A DNA stretch of 14,055 nucleotides from Podochytrium sp. JEL0797 (GCA_027596195.1 JADGJG010000697.1:1-14055); one strand, 5' to 3'; shown: positions 1 through 8,423, counted from the stretch's first letter. Program-made: numbers and translations. Notes: generated from the sequence alone by a model not told the origin.

Positions 1-114
1 CCCCCCCCGCCGCGCGGGGGGGGGCCGGGGCGCGGCGGCCGGGGCGGCGCCCCCCCCCCCCGGCCCCCGCCCCCCCCCCCCCCCCCCCCCCCCCCCACCC
101 CCGGGGGGGCGGGG
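1..114. other. G/C-only low-complexity contig end
   Basis: Bases 1-114 contain only G and C apart from a single A at position 97, including an unbroken run of 27 C at 70-96. The rest of the window has mixed composition and the change near position 115 is abrupt. There is no repeated telomere-like unit and no open reading frame worth calling. It interrupts the first intron of the GT90 gene, which should continue to the left. I infer a sequencing or assembly artefact at a contig end; a true G/C-rich intronic stretch cannot be excluded. Confidence 0.7.
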
Positions 115-160
115 TTTAGAAAGGTTTGATTGATAGATCACTTTGGGCAGCCTTCCTCAC

Positions 161-414
161 CCCTTCCGGATCCACGGATCAAGGTCCTTGTAGATCTGCT
201 CATAGTAGTCGAGATCCGTCTCGCACTGCTGGCCGCGCGCAAACAGGAGCCAGCCCTCAAAGTTGGGCGGAGGCTCGCGCGAGAACTTTGTGCGGTACTG
301 CTGGACCACATCGAGGGACTCCTTGGGGAACGCACGCGGTGTCCGCATCAGCAGGAACAGCACAATGTTGAGGCACACGAGGAGTGCCATACCGGCAAAC
401 GGGGGGACTCGCAT
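161..414 (-). CDS. GT90 (CAP10-like) glycosyltransferase, first exon only
   Basis: The exon starts at the ATG whose A is at 414 and runs 84 codons plus two bases to a GTGAGG donor beginning at 160. Residues about 8-24 form one hydrophobic segment after a short basic start, as in a type II signal anchor, so the catalytic part would face the Golgi lumen. Residues about 45-84 resemble the start of the CAP10/GT90 domain: a PPPNFEGW element, then LLFARGQQCETD, then YYEQIYKDLDPW. That family transfers sugars such as xylose onto glycans or capsule polysaccharide in fungi. The catalytic region lies beyond the left edge of the window, so acceptor and donor cannot be stated. Reading through the donor gives a stop at once, which supports the splice. 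The family call rests on pattern recognition of about 40 residues. Confidence 0.6.
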
Positions 415-640
415 GGTTGGTGTGATGCGAGGTTTGTTTTTTTTTTGTCGGTCGCTTGTTTCTCCTGCAGGGCGGACACAATGAAATTTTTCTGGCTGAA
501 CGAGTCACAGGCACCGGTCCGAAGTTTCGGCTGGTCTCTGCTTTCTATTGTTTTATGTTTTTAAACTTGCTTTTTAATCCATTTTCATTCTAAAATCAAC
601 AACTGAAAAAAGGTACTCTCTCTCAAAAAAACAAAAAGGT

Positions 641-2975
641 TCACTGCCTCCCACCCACCGGCCCACAATTCTCCACATTCTCACGATCAATCCGCATCTT
701 AATACGCGTCTCCGCATTCCGGATCTTGACGCGATTCAATTGATGGTGATGAATCCAATGCTCCGACATGGTCGACGGCTGCATTTTGTAACAGGGGTGT
801 CCCGAGCGGACATTTTCTGGCGCCCCCGGGATTCGCTTGTATTCAATTTCTTCTTGTTCGAGGTAGTGGCGGATAATCTTGCCCTCAGGGTCGAAACTTT
901 CGACATATGAGTTGTACACGTAGCGGAGCGAGTTGTCCGCGGGGACTTCGATGGTTTGGTTCACGGCGAGGAATGTGATGGCTGTGGTGTTGGTTTCGGT
1001 CACTTGGATTTCGTAGTGGAGGGGAACTTGTTCGGGCTCCGCAGTGGAGTTTGCAGGGAGGGTCGTTGTGGCGTTCGTATTGACCAGAGTCGCGTTCGTC
1101 AACGTGGTTGTTGTGCCGTTGATGAAGAGCGTGTGGTTTCCAGAGGCGAGAGAGTTGTTTCTGGTGTCGTTGGCGCTTGGGGTGATGGGGATGTAGCTTC
1201 CTCCTTCGGTGGTCGCCGTCTTGGTGGAGTTGTTGTCAACAAGAGTGACGTTGGTAATTTCCGTTCCGTTCAAGGTGAGCGTGTAGTTTCCAGTCGCAAG
1301 AGTCTGGTTCGTCGCCTCAGCGCCATCGACAACATTCTGAGTTCCAGACTCAGCCCCTTCATCTCCACCCTCCCCTTCCCCAACCACCTCTTCCTCCTCC
1401 CCATACAAGTCCACCACCCCCGTCGAATTCCCACCCCCAACCTCCTCCCTCCCAAACACAACCACACCCTTCTTCCCCCCACCCTGCTGCACAGCCTGCA
1501 ACGCCATCCCCACCACACTCTGCAACACCTGGTCCAAACTTGATTTCTCCGTAATCGGAGGAACCACCACAACCGCCACACTCGCACCCGCCGTCGCCGA
1601 AGCCGCCGGCGCACCAGACTTGACCCCCGAAGTCCCAGCCGCAGAAGTAGCCGCCGCTTTCGCCCCCCACGCCGTCGGGTCCGGGTTCACGCCTGGATCC
1701 GGAGCGCCGTTGAAATCGGGACACGTGATGGGCGGCATCGCAAGATCCCCTGGAGAGCTCGAGTACGTGTAACAGAGGAGGGATCCTTGCGTGTCGAGGA
1801 GGGAAGCGACCGTGACGCCGTACGAGTCCACGTTCTGGGAGGATACAGCCTGAAGGGTTCCCAAAGGATCGATGGGGTCCGAAACCGTGAGTGGACCCGA
1901 GTAATCGACTTTGAAGTTTTTGCACCGTGTTTGCCAACGCCACCACACCTTATCAACGAGTGAGTGGTGAATCCAAAAAAAGGGGTCATTTGGGGAAATC
2001 GATGGGTTTCCCATGTCGCTTGCGCAAGCCACGCTCCTAAGATTAAAGGAAAAATTTAGCTAAGCCACAAAAAAAAACCCCCTTTGGGCCCACAACTCAC
2101 CCTCCCAAAATCTCATGCCCCGCCGAATGAAACCCATTCGGATCCTGATCATCCGTATGAGCCAACGTATCCCCTCTAAACGCCGCAAAAGTAGTCGCCC
2201 CCAACCTCGCCACAATATCCGCCGGATACGTAGCCGCAACCCCAACATCCGCACACCGTCTCAAACACTGACTATTGGCATGAATCCCATTCGAATACCC
2301 CTGCGTATCCGTATCCAACACGGCGACGGTATACCCCGGGGCCGAGAAGGGTCCATTTGGGACGCAGAAATTGGTTGTATCGGTGGGTGTCGCGGCGCCG
2401 AAATAAGCGGCAGAGAAGATGTCGGAGGCGGAGGGGTCCCACCAGTTTTGGTTCACGGCGGGCCAGTCCCAGTATGGGGCGCCGATTGTCCAGCCGACGG
2501 TGGCGAGGGCTTGTTCGTATTTCCACATCATGGCGCGGTGATACTGCGACAATAAATTAGAGACTGTGAGGGAGAGGGGAAGGGTGAACTTACAGGGTAG
2601 AACTCTGCGGATCCATGGGCCCAAGGACTCGATCTCGCGTGACTGAACAGAGTTGTTTTTTGTTGGTCAATTTGGAGTGATCCCCAAGGGTTTCCCCCGA
2701 CACCAAAACCAACACCCCTTTCCTCCCCCCCTCAAAGGATGAACTCACATGTTCACAAAATCATGCAACGAAATAATCGAAGGATCGAGGTTCACTTGAG
2801 GCGCCGGGTTCTGCGGTCTCGCTGCGAGCTGCTGGATGGAAGAAATGTATTGCGCCTTTTGGGCTGAGGATAGGGTGGACCATTCTTGTCGAACGATTGG
2901 TTTGGTGCATTGGGCGGTGATGAGGGTGGATGTGGCGAGGGCGAGGGATGCCAGCAGGGTTGGGAGGTGCATCAC
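641..2975 (-). CDS. Secreted tyrosinase with long glycosylated C-terminal tail
   Basis: Type-3 copper phenol oxidase: oxidises phenols to o-quinones, typically for melanin formation. Four exons: 2975-2749, 2642-2594, 2543-2101 and 2036-641. Introns of 106, 50 and 64 nt have donors GTGAGT, GTAAGT and GTGAGT and end in CAG, CAG and TAG. The spliced frame is 2115 nt (704 aa). Residues 1-22 are a signal peptide. The CuA site is restored only by splicing: DFVNIH (His77), then HGSAEFYPYHR giving His85-x8-His94. The CuB site has HSAGH (His231, His235) and DPFFWIHHSLVDKVW (His263/264). After the catalytic part, roughly residues 360-704 form an Ala/Ser-rich, acidic, then Asn/Thr-rich tail with at least fifteen N-glycosylation sequons and two related 30-residue units. 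It ends in a Cys-containing, charged segment (HPCYKM...EHWIHHHQLN...ENVENCG), a tail type seen in chytrid tyrosinases. No GPI or membrane anchor is obvious. The ATG at 2975 is followed directly by another; either could be used. Confidence 0.93.
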
Positions 2976-3390
2976 GGTGAGTGAAGATGGGATGAAATTG
3001 TTTGATTAAAAATTTTGTGGATTTTTTAACGCGCGAAGGCACATGACTGTTTTTGATATCATTTTGCCCTCTCATTAGTTAAATAAATTGGGGTAAACTC
3101 AGCTTAACCCAAAACGTGTATATTCCCACATGACGGGAGCGGAAATCGACTCACGTTTGGACGATAAATAAACTCTTTTCACTCAACACAAAACCCCTGG
3201 GTTATAAGAATCAAGAAGGCCTTGAATGGAATCCCGCGGTTTGTCTTGGTCAAGCGATCTCATTTGCAGGCATGTAAGTTTCAGTTTCTCGATATAATGG
3301 ACACCTTCGACGTTCTTCAATTCACAAATACTCGAGACCGAAACCAAAACATATCACAGAGAGCCACTTCCATCGCACCAAGCTTGTCCT
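2976..3390. other. Intergenic: tyrosinase upstream region
   Basis: This 415-bp stretch lies between the tyrosinase start (minus strand) and the 3' end of repeat-family copy A. It presumably holds the tyrosinase promoter. It is AT-richer than the flanks, with ttaaataaat near 3078-3087 about 100 bp upstream of the tyrosinase ATG, but I cannot show that this is a TATA element. On the minus strand, about 3188-3350, there is an open stretch of roughly 50 codons (with ELKNVEGVHYIEKLKL) that could be a lost terminal exon of copy A. It lacks a start codon and a confirmed partner, so I do not call it a gene. Confidence 0.4.
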
Positions 3391-3822
3391 TCACGTGTCC
3401 CCAACTCCGTCACTCTGGCGCTTTCCCAGAATACTGCCCACATGATCACGCCCAACGAAAGGCTGCTCCAACTCAATCATATTCTTAATCACCCCTGTGG
3501 TATCATCCACCTTGCCCCGTCGCTTTCCTGACCCTGACTCCTTTCGCAACACACACTTCTTCAACATTTCAGCCTCTTTTAGCGCAATCTTGGCCGCCAG
3601 CTTGATCATCTCGCTTTCCGCTCTGATGCGCTTCAATTCAATACGTATCTTCTCGAGCTCCTTCCTGCGAGAGGGGTTCATAAAGGCGGTATTTGACTGG
3701 GCAGCAATCAGAATGTCCAGCTCGATGATTCGCTGCGTGCGAATCAGCTGCGGCTCACGATGGGCCTGACGAACTGCAGGCGAGCGAGCCTCGTTGTCTT
3801 GGTTGGGGATGACAGAAACAAA
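3391..3822 (-). pseudogene. Repeat-family copy A: charged coiled-coil C-terminal part
   Basis: Unrecognised protein family. On the minus strand the frame stays open from about 3822 to a stop at 3391. It gives a linker (NQDNEARSPAVRQAHREP), then QLIRTQRIIELDILIAAQS, then a Lys/Glu/Arg-rich stretch of heptad-like helix (KELEKIRIELKRIRAE and on through LKEAEMLKK), and a basic tail (SGSGKRRGKVDD). This looks like a coiled coil. The block 3600-3790 is clearly related to 4190-4400 (copy B) and, over a shorter span, to 5105-5190 (copy D), so it is a repeated coding unit. No convincing start codon exists for it alone: immediately upstream the next homologous block is on the opposite strand. I treat it as the 3' end of a rearranged gene; expression as a chimeric transcript is possible. 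Confidence 0.5.
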
Positions 3823-3829
3823 AGAAAAG

Positions 3830-4112
3830 GTACCCACTATTGTTGTTTGTGTGCAATCTACATCCTGAATCCCCAAATGAAGGATTGGAATCTTCATGCA
3901 GCTTGACCCAAATGGCGGACACGAACTGGATGCCATCTCGCGTCTTCAGAGCCATCGTAGTTTTGAACGCAGCGTCGATCGGCAATCACTTTCAGCTGTG
4001 AGGACTTAGACAGCTTCATCAAAAATTCATCAATCAACTGAGCCGGCGGTATTATAACTGCTTGTCAGCTGTTCCAGGCGAGTGTCGGCGGTGAGTCGCA
4101 TTCGTACGCGTG
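3830..4112 (+). pseudogene. Repeat-family copy A: central block, inverted
   Basis: This plus-strand block corresponds to the minus-strand centre of copy B (about 4470-4830). The nucleotide anchor is bases 3887-3925, which match the reverse complement of 4757-4795 with one mismatch in 39. At protein level, copy A on the plus strand gives RVFRAIVVLNAASIG and later ITFSCEDLDSFIKNSSIN, a stop codon, then AGGIITACQLFQASVGGESH. Copy B on the minus strand gives RVFKTVVHV, LLAATPIS, VTFQCDDIDHFIKSASIN, then AGGVITECRLFQANVGGESH. The substitutions are conservative in that frame, so this was the coding strand. The in-frame TGA after SSIN, a frame change before ITFS, and loss of about 22 residues after RVFRAIV mark it as broken. 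Confidence 0.55.
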
Positions 4113-4189
4113 CTCAGATTCATTTTTCTGATGGCTGTCAAAATCCAGGTCGCCTTTTCAATGTCCCTTTCTTCCTTGCGACCCAGTTG

Positions 4190-4952
4190 GAGGAAATGAG
4201 AAAGATGCGCTCCAGTTCAATATGCGTCTTTTCGAGCTCCTTCTTAAAAAAAAATGGAACTTGATTGGGCGGCAATCAGAATATTCAGTCCAATGATTCG
4301 CTTTCGAATTAACTGCGTTTCACGATGCGTCTGATGAACTGGTGGGAGACCGAGCTTCGCCTTCACTTTCGGACTCGTCACTGCTGATTTCGAGTTCCGT
4401 ATCGGCTTTGCAAATCGGGCCAGTTACCTCTCGTCGCATTTAATTGAGACTCGAGGAAAAGTGGTATGGTTGAATGTACAACCTGTATGAATGCGACTCA
4501 CCGCCCACGTTCGCCTGGAACAGCCGACATTCTGTGATGACGCCACCAGCGCGGTTGATTGATGCAGACTTGATGAAGTGGTCAATGTCGTCGCATTGGA
4601 ATGTGACGGCAATTGTTTTGCATGCTGATTGGCGTCGCGGCCAAAAGCACCGGCCACCCTGGAACATTGAAGATGCGGTGCCCATCGAGAATGAACTCAA
4701 TGTAGGATGAATCTGTAACATGGACAACGGTTTTGAAAACGCGCTATACCATTCGGTTCGTGTCCGCCATTTGGGTCGAGCTGCATGAAGATTCCGAGTT
4801 GATAGGGAGTCAGGATTGCAGACTAAAAATGCAATTGGGTAGACTTGCTGCACTTGGCAAGTACTTTTTCTTTCGATATTGACAATAGAGGAGTTCATTT
4901 GTGTTGAGAAGGTCTGGAAAAGAGAATCAACCATTTCAAGGAGAGGGTCCAA
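4190..4952 (-). pseudogene. Repeat-family copy B: most complete copy, frameshifted
   Basis: Unrecognised family. All blocks lie in one orientation. The N-terminal block from the ATG at 4952 or 4934 has DSLFQTFSTQ and IVNIERKSTCQVQQVYP, also seen near 14042-13960. Next is the segment shared with copy A (4757-4795). The centre contains YIEFILDGHRIFNVPGWP and VTFQCDDIDHFIKSASIN through GGESHSYRLY. From an ATG at 4439 comes MRREVTGPICKADTELEI, an acidic-serine linker (SSDESESEGEARS) and the coil start (THRETQLIRKRIIGLNILIA). At least three frame changes are needed to read it through: between the N-terminal part and the centre, after EARS, and at an A/T homopolymer near 4247-4255. Introns could explain some of them (a GTGAGT lies at the GGESHSY position), but I found no complete phase-consistent model. 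It is either a decayed gene or a real gene with sequencing errors. Confidence 0.5.
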
Positions 4953-4976
4953 AGCATTCCCTTTTCCAAATTTCTA

Positions 4977-5195
4977 TTACGTTAGCGTCCAGCTGGAGGT
5001 CTTGAGAATCAAATTGCGCATCAGCTTCTCTACGTCCGTCCGCAACACCCGCGTTCTTTCGCAAGTGCAGTCATTTCTTCTTTTCGTGATTTTCACTCGG
5101 GAAAAGGCAGAATGTCTAGCGTAATGATCCGCTGCTTTCGAATCAGCTAAAATTCGCCATGGGCCAGATAAGCCGCAAGCGTACACCCTCATTTT
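4977..5195 (-). pseudogene. Repeat-family copy D: coil fragment
   Basis: Bases 5124-5148 match 3725-3749 of copy A with 3 mismatches in 25 (atgat-cgctgc---cgaatcagct). Translated on the minus strand this gives a stop codon followed by LIRKQRIITLDIL, against LIRTQRIIELDIL in copy A and LIRKRIIGLNIL in copy B. The surrounding frame is broken by stops and no N-terminal or central block is present upstream before VMA8 begins at 5261. It sits just upstream of copy B on the same strand, so the three copies form a tandem row. Everything after LDIL is too diverged to align by eye. Confidence 0.4.
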
Positions 5196-5260
5196 CTTAT
5201 AATAAACCTGCGTCTTCGTCATTTTGGTCTGAGTGATTTTTTTCGACCCAAAAATCAAAC

Positions 5261-6603
5261 ATGAGTTCTGGTGCGCGCCTCAACGTCTTCCCGACCCGCA
5301 TGTACGTGCCCCCCCTCGCTGCCCCGATCAGCCGCATATATCCGAGACATATAGAGCGAACCGATGATGCCCGCGAGGCAATGCGGCGCAGATTTCAGGG
5401 CACGGTCGTATGTTTTTGAAAACGAGTCCTTGTGACGCCAAAAAGCCTCACCGGTTTCTCCACCGCCGGGATCACACCCTCCTTCCTTTGGATAACCTGC
5501 GAATATCGGTGCACCGGATGCGAGGACACTGCGCTCAGAAATGCGTCGTGACAAAACTCGCTGACTCGACTCGCTTTTGCAGGGCCCTGACGATGCTCAA
5601 AGTTCGACTCAAGGGCGCCAACACGGGACACTCGTTGCTCAAGAGAAAGAGCGAGGCGCTGACGCGTCGGTTCAGAGAAATCGTCAAGAAGATTGATGAG
5701 GTGTGTTTTGCGGTTGTGTTTTTGATGTGGCTAACCACGGTTTTCGCTTTCCTAGGCCAAGAGAAAGATGGGCAAGGTCATGCAGGTTGCGTCGTTCTCG
5801 TATGCCGAAGTGAAGTACAGCACGGGAGACATTAGGTACGTGCGGAGTCATTCAACGGGGGGAGGGGGGCTCAAACATGTTTTTTTTACAACCACCAGTT
5901 ACCAAGTTCGCGAAAGCGCCAAAGTAGCTCAGCTCAAAGTGAAGGCAAGGAGTGAGAATGTGTCTGGTGTTCAGCTTCCCGCATTCGACTTGCACGTTGA
6001 CGGTCAAAATGGTGAGGACTCGAAACTCGATCCCACACATTTTTTTGCTAAACCGTTACATTATAGCCTTTGAACTCACTGGATTGGGTCGTGGAGGTGC
6101 TCAAATTCAAAAGTGCAAGGACACGTACCAAAAAGCCGTCGAAGTGTTGGTTCAGCTCGCGTCGTTGCAGGTGAGACAACAAAACTCTCGTTCTCCCTCC
6201 TCGCGTTTTCTGTTCTAACTCCAAAACTGCTAGACCGCTTTCGTCATTTTGGATGAAGTCATCAAAATCACGAACCGCCGCGTGAACGCGATTGAGCACG
6301 TCATTATTCCTAAGATTGAAAATACCATTCGCTTTGTGCAATCGGAGCTCGATGAAATGGATCGCGAGGAATTCTTTAGACTCAAAAAGATTCAAGCCAA
6401 AAAGAAGATCAGAAAGGATATTGAGGATGCCATCAGAGAAGCGGGTTCGTTTTTTTTTGGCCCTGCGTTGATATTTTTTTTGGTGGTTTCTAATCGCGTG
6501 GCTCCCCTTTTTTTGTCTAGGCGGTGGTTCGCACGAAGAATCTTCTGTTGCGGCTCCAAATATCATGGGCGAGTTTGAAGAGGACCCGGATGTTATTTTC
6601 TGA
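5261..6603 (+). CDS. VMA8: V-type H+-ATPase subunit D
   Basis: Subunit D is the central rotor stalk of the V1 sector: it turns inside the A3B3 head and couples ATP hydrolysis to proton pumping across vacuolar and endosomal membranes. Seven exons: 5261-5301, 5583-5700, 5756-5835, 5899-6011, 6067-6170, 6234-6444 and 6521-6603. They sum to 750 nt, 249 aa, close to the yeast protein. Every intron is GT...AG and phases agree throughout. Family motifs in order: NVFPTRM at the N-terminus, [18 protein letters not shown], the [16 protein letters not shown] segment, [32 protein letters not shown], then the C-terminal helix [20 protein letters not shown] and [10 protein letters not shown]. The long N- and C-terminal helices would form the antiparallel coiled coil. 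The first intron (281 nt) is much longer than the rest (55-76 nt). Intron 6 uses a GTTCGT donor. The ATG at 5261 matches the family start. Confidence 0.96.
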
Positions 6604-6614
6604 AGTGTTGTCAA

Positions 6615-6620
6615 AATAAA
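6615..6620 (+). promoter_or_regulatory. VMA8 polyadenylation signal (AATAAA)
   Basis: An exact AATAAA begins 12 bases after the VMA8 stop codon, within the 45-bp gap between the convergent VMA8 and LRR genes. The position suits a polyadenylation signal, although the 3' end would then fall very near or inside the LRR 3' end. Motif match only; no 3'-end data. Confidence 0.45.
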
Positions 6621-6648
6621 ATCGTTTCTTTTTCCCCCTTCATTCCCA

Positions 6649-8423
6649 TCACAACCCCAAAGAACTCTTTCTGCTCCCCGAATTCTCTTCCTTCCTCTTA
6701 TCTTCCAAATAATGTAAAATCCCGTTAATCCCCTGCGTAATAACCGCTTGCGGCGGGTCATTCCAAGGGTTCCCTTTGCACTCGAGTGTGGCGAGTTGTC
6801 CCAGCCGGCACATTTCGGAGGGCATGATGTTCAGCCTGTTTTGACTCATGTCTAGTTTCTTGAGCCCGCAGAGGTTTCCGAGCTCCTTGGGGAGCGTGTG
6901 AAGAAGGTTCGAACGGACTTCCAATACGACCAATTCGTGAAGATTTCTAGGCATAAGAAAAAAATCAATCAGATATAAGACAGCATTGCAAAAATTCGGA
7001 GAGGTGATTTTTTTTCACTCACCCAATGGACGACGGAAGTGTGGTGAGTTTATTCGAGTTTGCAAAAATGCGCGTGAGTTTCGCGAGTTGGCCAATTTCA
7101 ATGGGGAGTTGAGTAATCACGTTGTTGCTGATATCGAGCTCCGTTAGATTCGGCAGAGAGCAAATATTGATTGGCAACAACTCGAGACAATTGGCGCTCA
7201 AAAACAAACGCGTCAACGACTCCAATTTTTCAAACGACGTGGGGAAGGATAGAGTCTTGAGTTGATTCTTGCTCAAATCGAGAAACTGCAGCTTCTGGAG
7301 CTCACTCAATCGTTCGGGGAGTCTCGCAAGGGAACAACCCGACATATCGAGTTTGCGCAAGATAGTCAAATTGCCAATCACGTTCGGCAAGTCTTCAATC
7401 AATCCATTGTCCTTGGCCACGAGTTCTTGCAAATGCGTCCATGTTTTGATGGCCAACGGCACCGTATCGATTTTGGTACCATACAACAACACGCGTTTCA
7501 AACCTCGAATCTTTTGCAACGACAGCGGGATTTCATCGAGTTGTCGGTTTTCTTGCACTTCGAGTTCTTCGAGGTGTGTCCAGTCGCCGCAGCTGTCCGG
7601 GAGGCGGCGGAGGGTATTGTGGCCGAGACTGAATCGTTTGAGGGAGGAGAGGTTTCCAATGTTTTCGGGGAGTTTTTGAATCAGGTTGTGTTGGAGGTCG
7701 AGGTCGAGGAGGTGGGTGAGGTTGGTGATTTCGTGGGGGAGGCGCGGGATTTTGTTGTGGGAGACGTTGAGTTTTTCGAGGGAGGTGAGGTTGGTGATTC
7801 CGAGGCAGATAACCTGGCGAGTGAGAGAGATTTATTGTCCCGAAAGCATCCAACCCCTTTTATTACCTTCAGGTCGTTATTTTGGAGGTACAATTTCGTC
7901 AAGTTTGTGAGATTTCCGATTTCATCCGGGATAATTCTGAACAAGGCGCGAAAAACCCCGCGTTCAGATCAAGAATCAATCATCAGGCATTCAAAAGACT
8001 CAACTCCAACTGGTTAAAACTGAGATCCAAACTACACAAGTTTTGCAGTTCCCCAATTCTTGGAGAAATGAGTGAATAAAAGAGACGATTGTGCGAAGCT
8101 TTCACGTCTTTGATGGATGCTGGCAGCGAAAGTGGGAACTGATTCACGTTGTTGTTTGAGAAATCGAGGCTTTCGAGTGAATCCAGAAGTCCTATCAACA
8201 AACAGGGTTACATATCGCCTTGCATGAGTGACGAGGAAAGGCCGGAACCTAATTCGGGTGGAAGGTCCACCAATTGGTTGTCCTTGAGCACCAAACGGAT
8301 CAATTTCCTGCAGTTTTTGATGTGCGCGGGTATCATCTTGAGACCGACTCCTTCCCATTTCGTGAGATCGAGTTCTTCACAGTTGCGTGCTTGCGAAATC
8401 TCGGTGGACAAGTGGGAACCCAT
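6649..8423 (-). CDS. Leucine-rich repeat protein (LRRC40/RSU1-like)
   Basis: Five exons: 8423-8249, 8191-8005, 7936-7867, 7813-7023 and 6946-6649, summing to 1521 nt (506 aa). Phases agree at all four introns (57, 68, 53, 76 nt). Almost the whole protein is about 19-20 leucine-rich repeats of the 23-residue kind (LxxLxLSxNxLxxLPxxIGxL), for example LTKLYLQNNDLK, LEKLNVSHNKIPRLP, LTELDISNNVITQLP and LKKLDMSQNRLNIMP. It closes with GNPWNDPPQAVITQGINGIL, a cap element like that of LRRC40-type proteins. There is no signal peptide, membrane segment, kinase or other enzyme domain, so it is probably a cytosolic protein-binding scaffold; the partner is unknown. Splicing is supported because each junction restores a repeat (PPELG/LLDSLESLDF; FNQLE/IIPDEIGN). 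Introns 1 and 2 would use unusual donors GTTCCG and GTTGAG. The start is the ATG at 8423, just upstream of the first repeat; the frame is open further upstream but has no ATG. Confidence 0.88.

Noticed and set aside
1..114. Telomere at the left end
   Set aside because: There is no regular short repeat such as TTAGGG; the tract is irregular C and G runs.
126..564. Plus-strand open frames of 81 and 144 codons
   Set aside because: They are antisense to the GT90 exon and its upstream region, with no recognisable domain; the minus strand carries the signal anchor and the GT90 motif.
956..1946. Open frames of 195 codons on the plus strand (956-1543) and in another minus frame (1359-1946)
   Set aside because: Low-complexity shadows of the Asn/Thr- and Ala/Gly-rich tyrosinase exon 4; the tyrosinase frame contains the CuB histidines and the continuous domain.
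3755..3985. Minus-strand frame containing FVSAIWVKLHEDS, with a similar FVSAIWVELHEDS on the plus strand at 4757-4795
   Set aside because: Both copies do keep this frame over a short span, but the opposite strand shows much longer conserved protein (FIK...GGESHSY), so I take that strand as the coding one. Kept as an open alternative only.
3200..5200. CRISPR array or simple tandem repeat
   Set aside because: The repeated blocks are long, diverged, in mixed orientation and protein-like, with no regular short repeat-spacer pattern.
6048..6761. 237-codon minus-strand open frame
   Set aside because: Antisense to VMA8 exons 5-7 and running across its introns; no domain, and VMA8 is well supported on the plus strand.
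7262..8017. 251-codon plus-strand open frame rich in Val, Glu and Gly
   Set aside because: It is the reverse complement of the LRR gene; its repetitive character simply mirrors the repeats.
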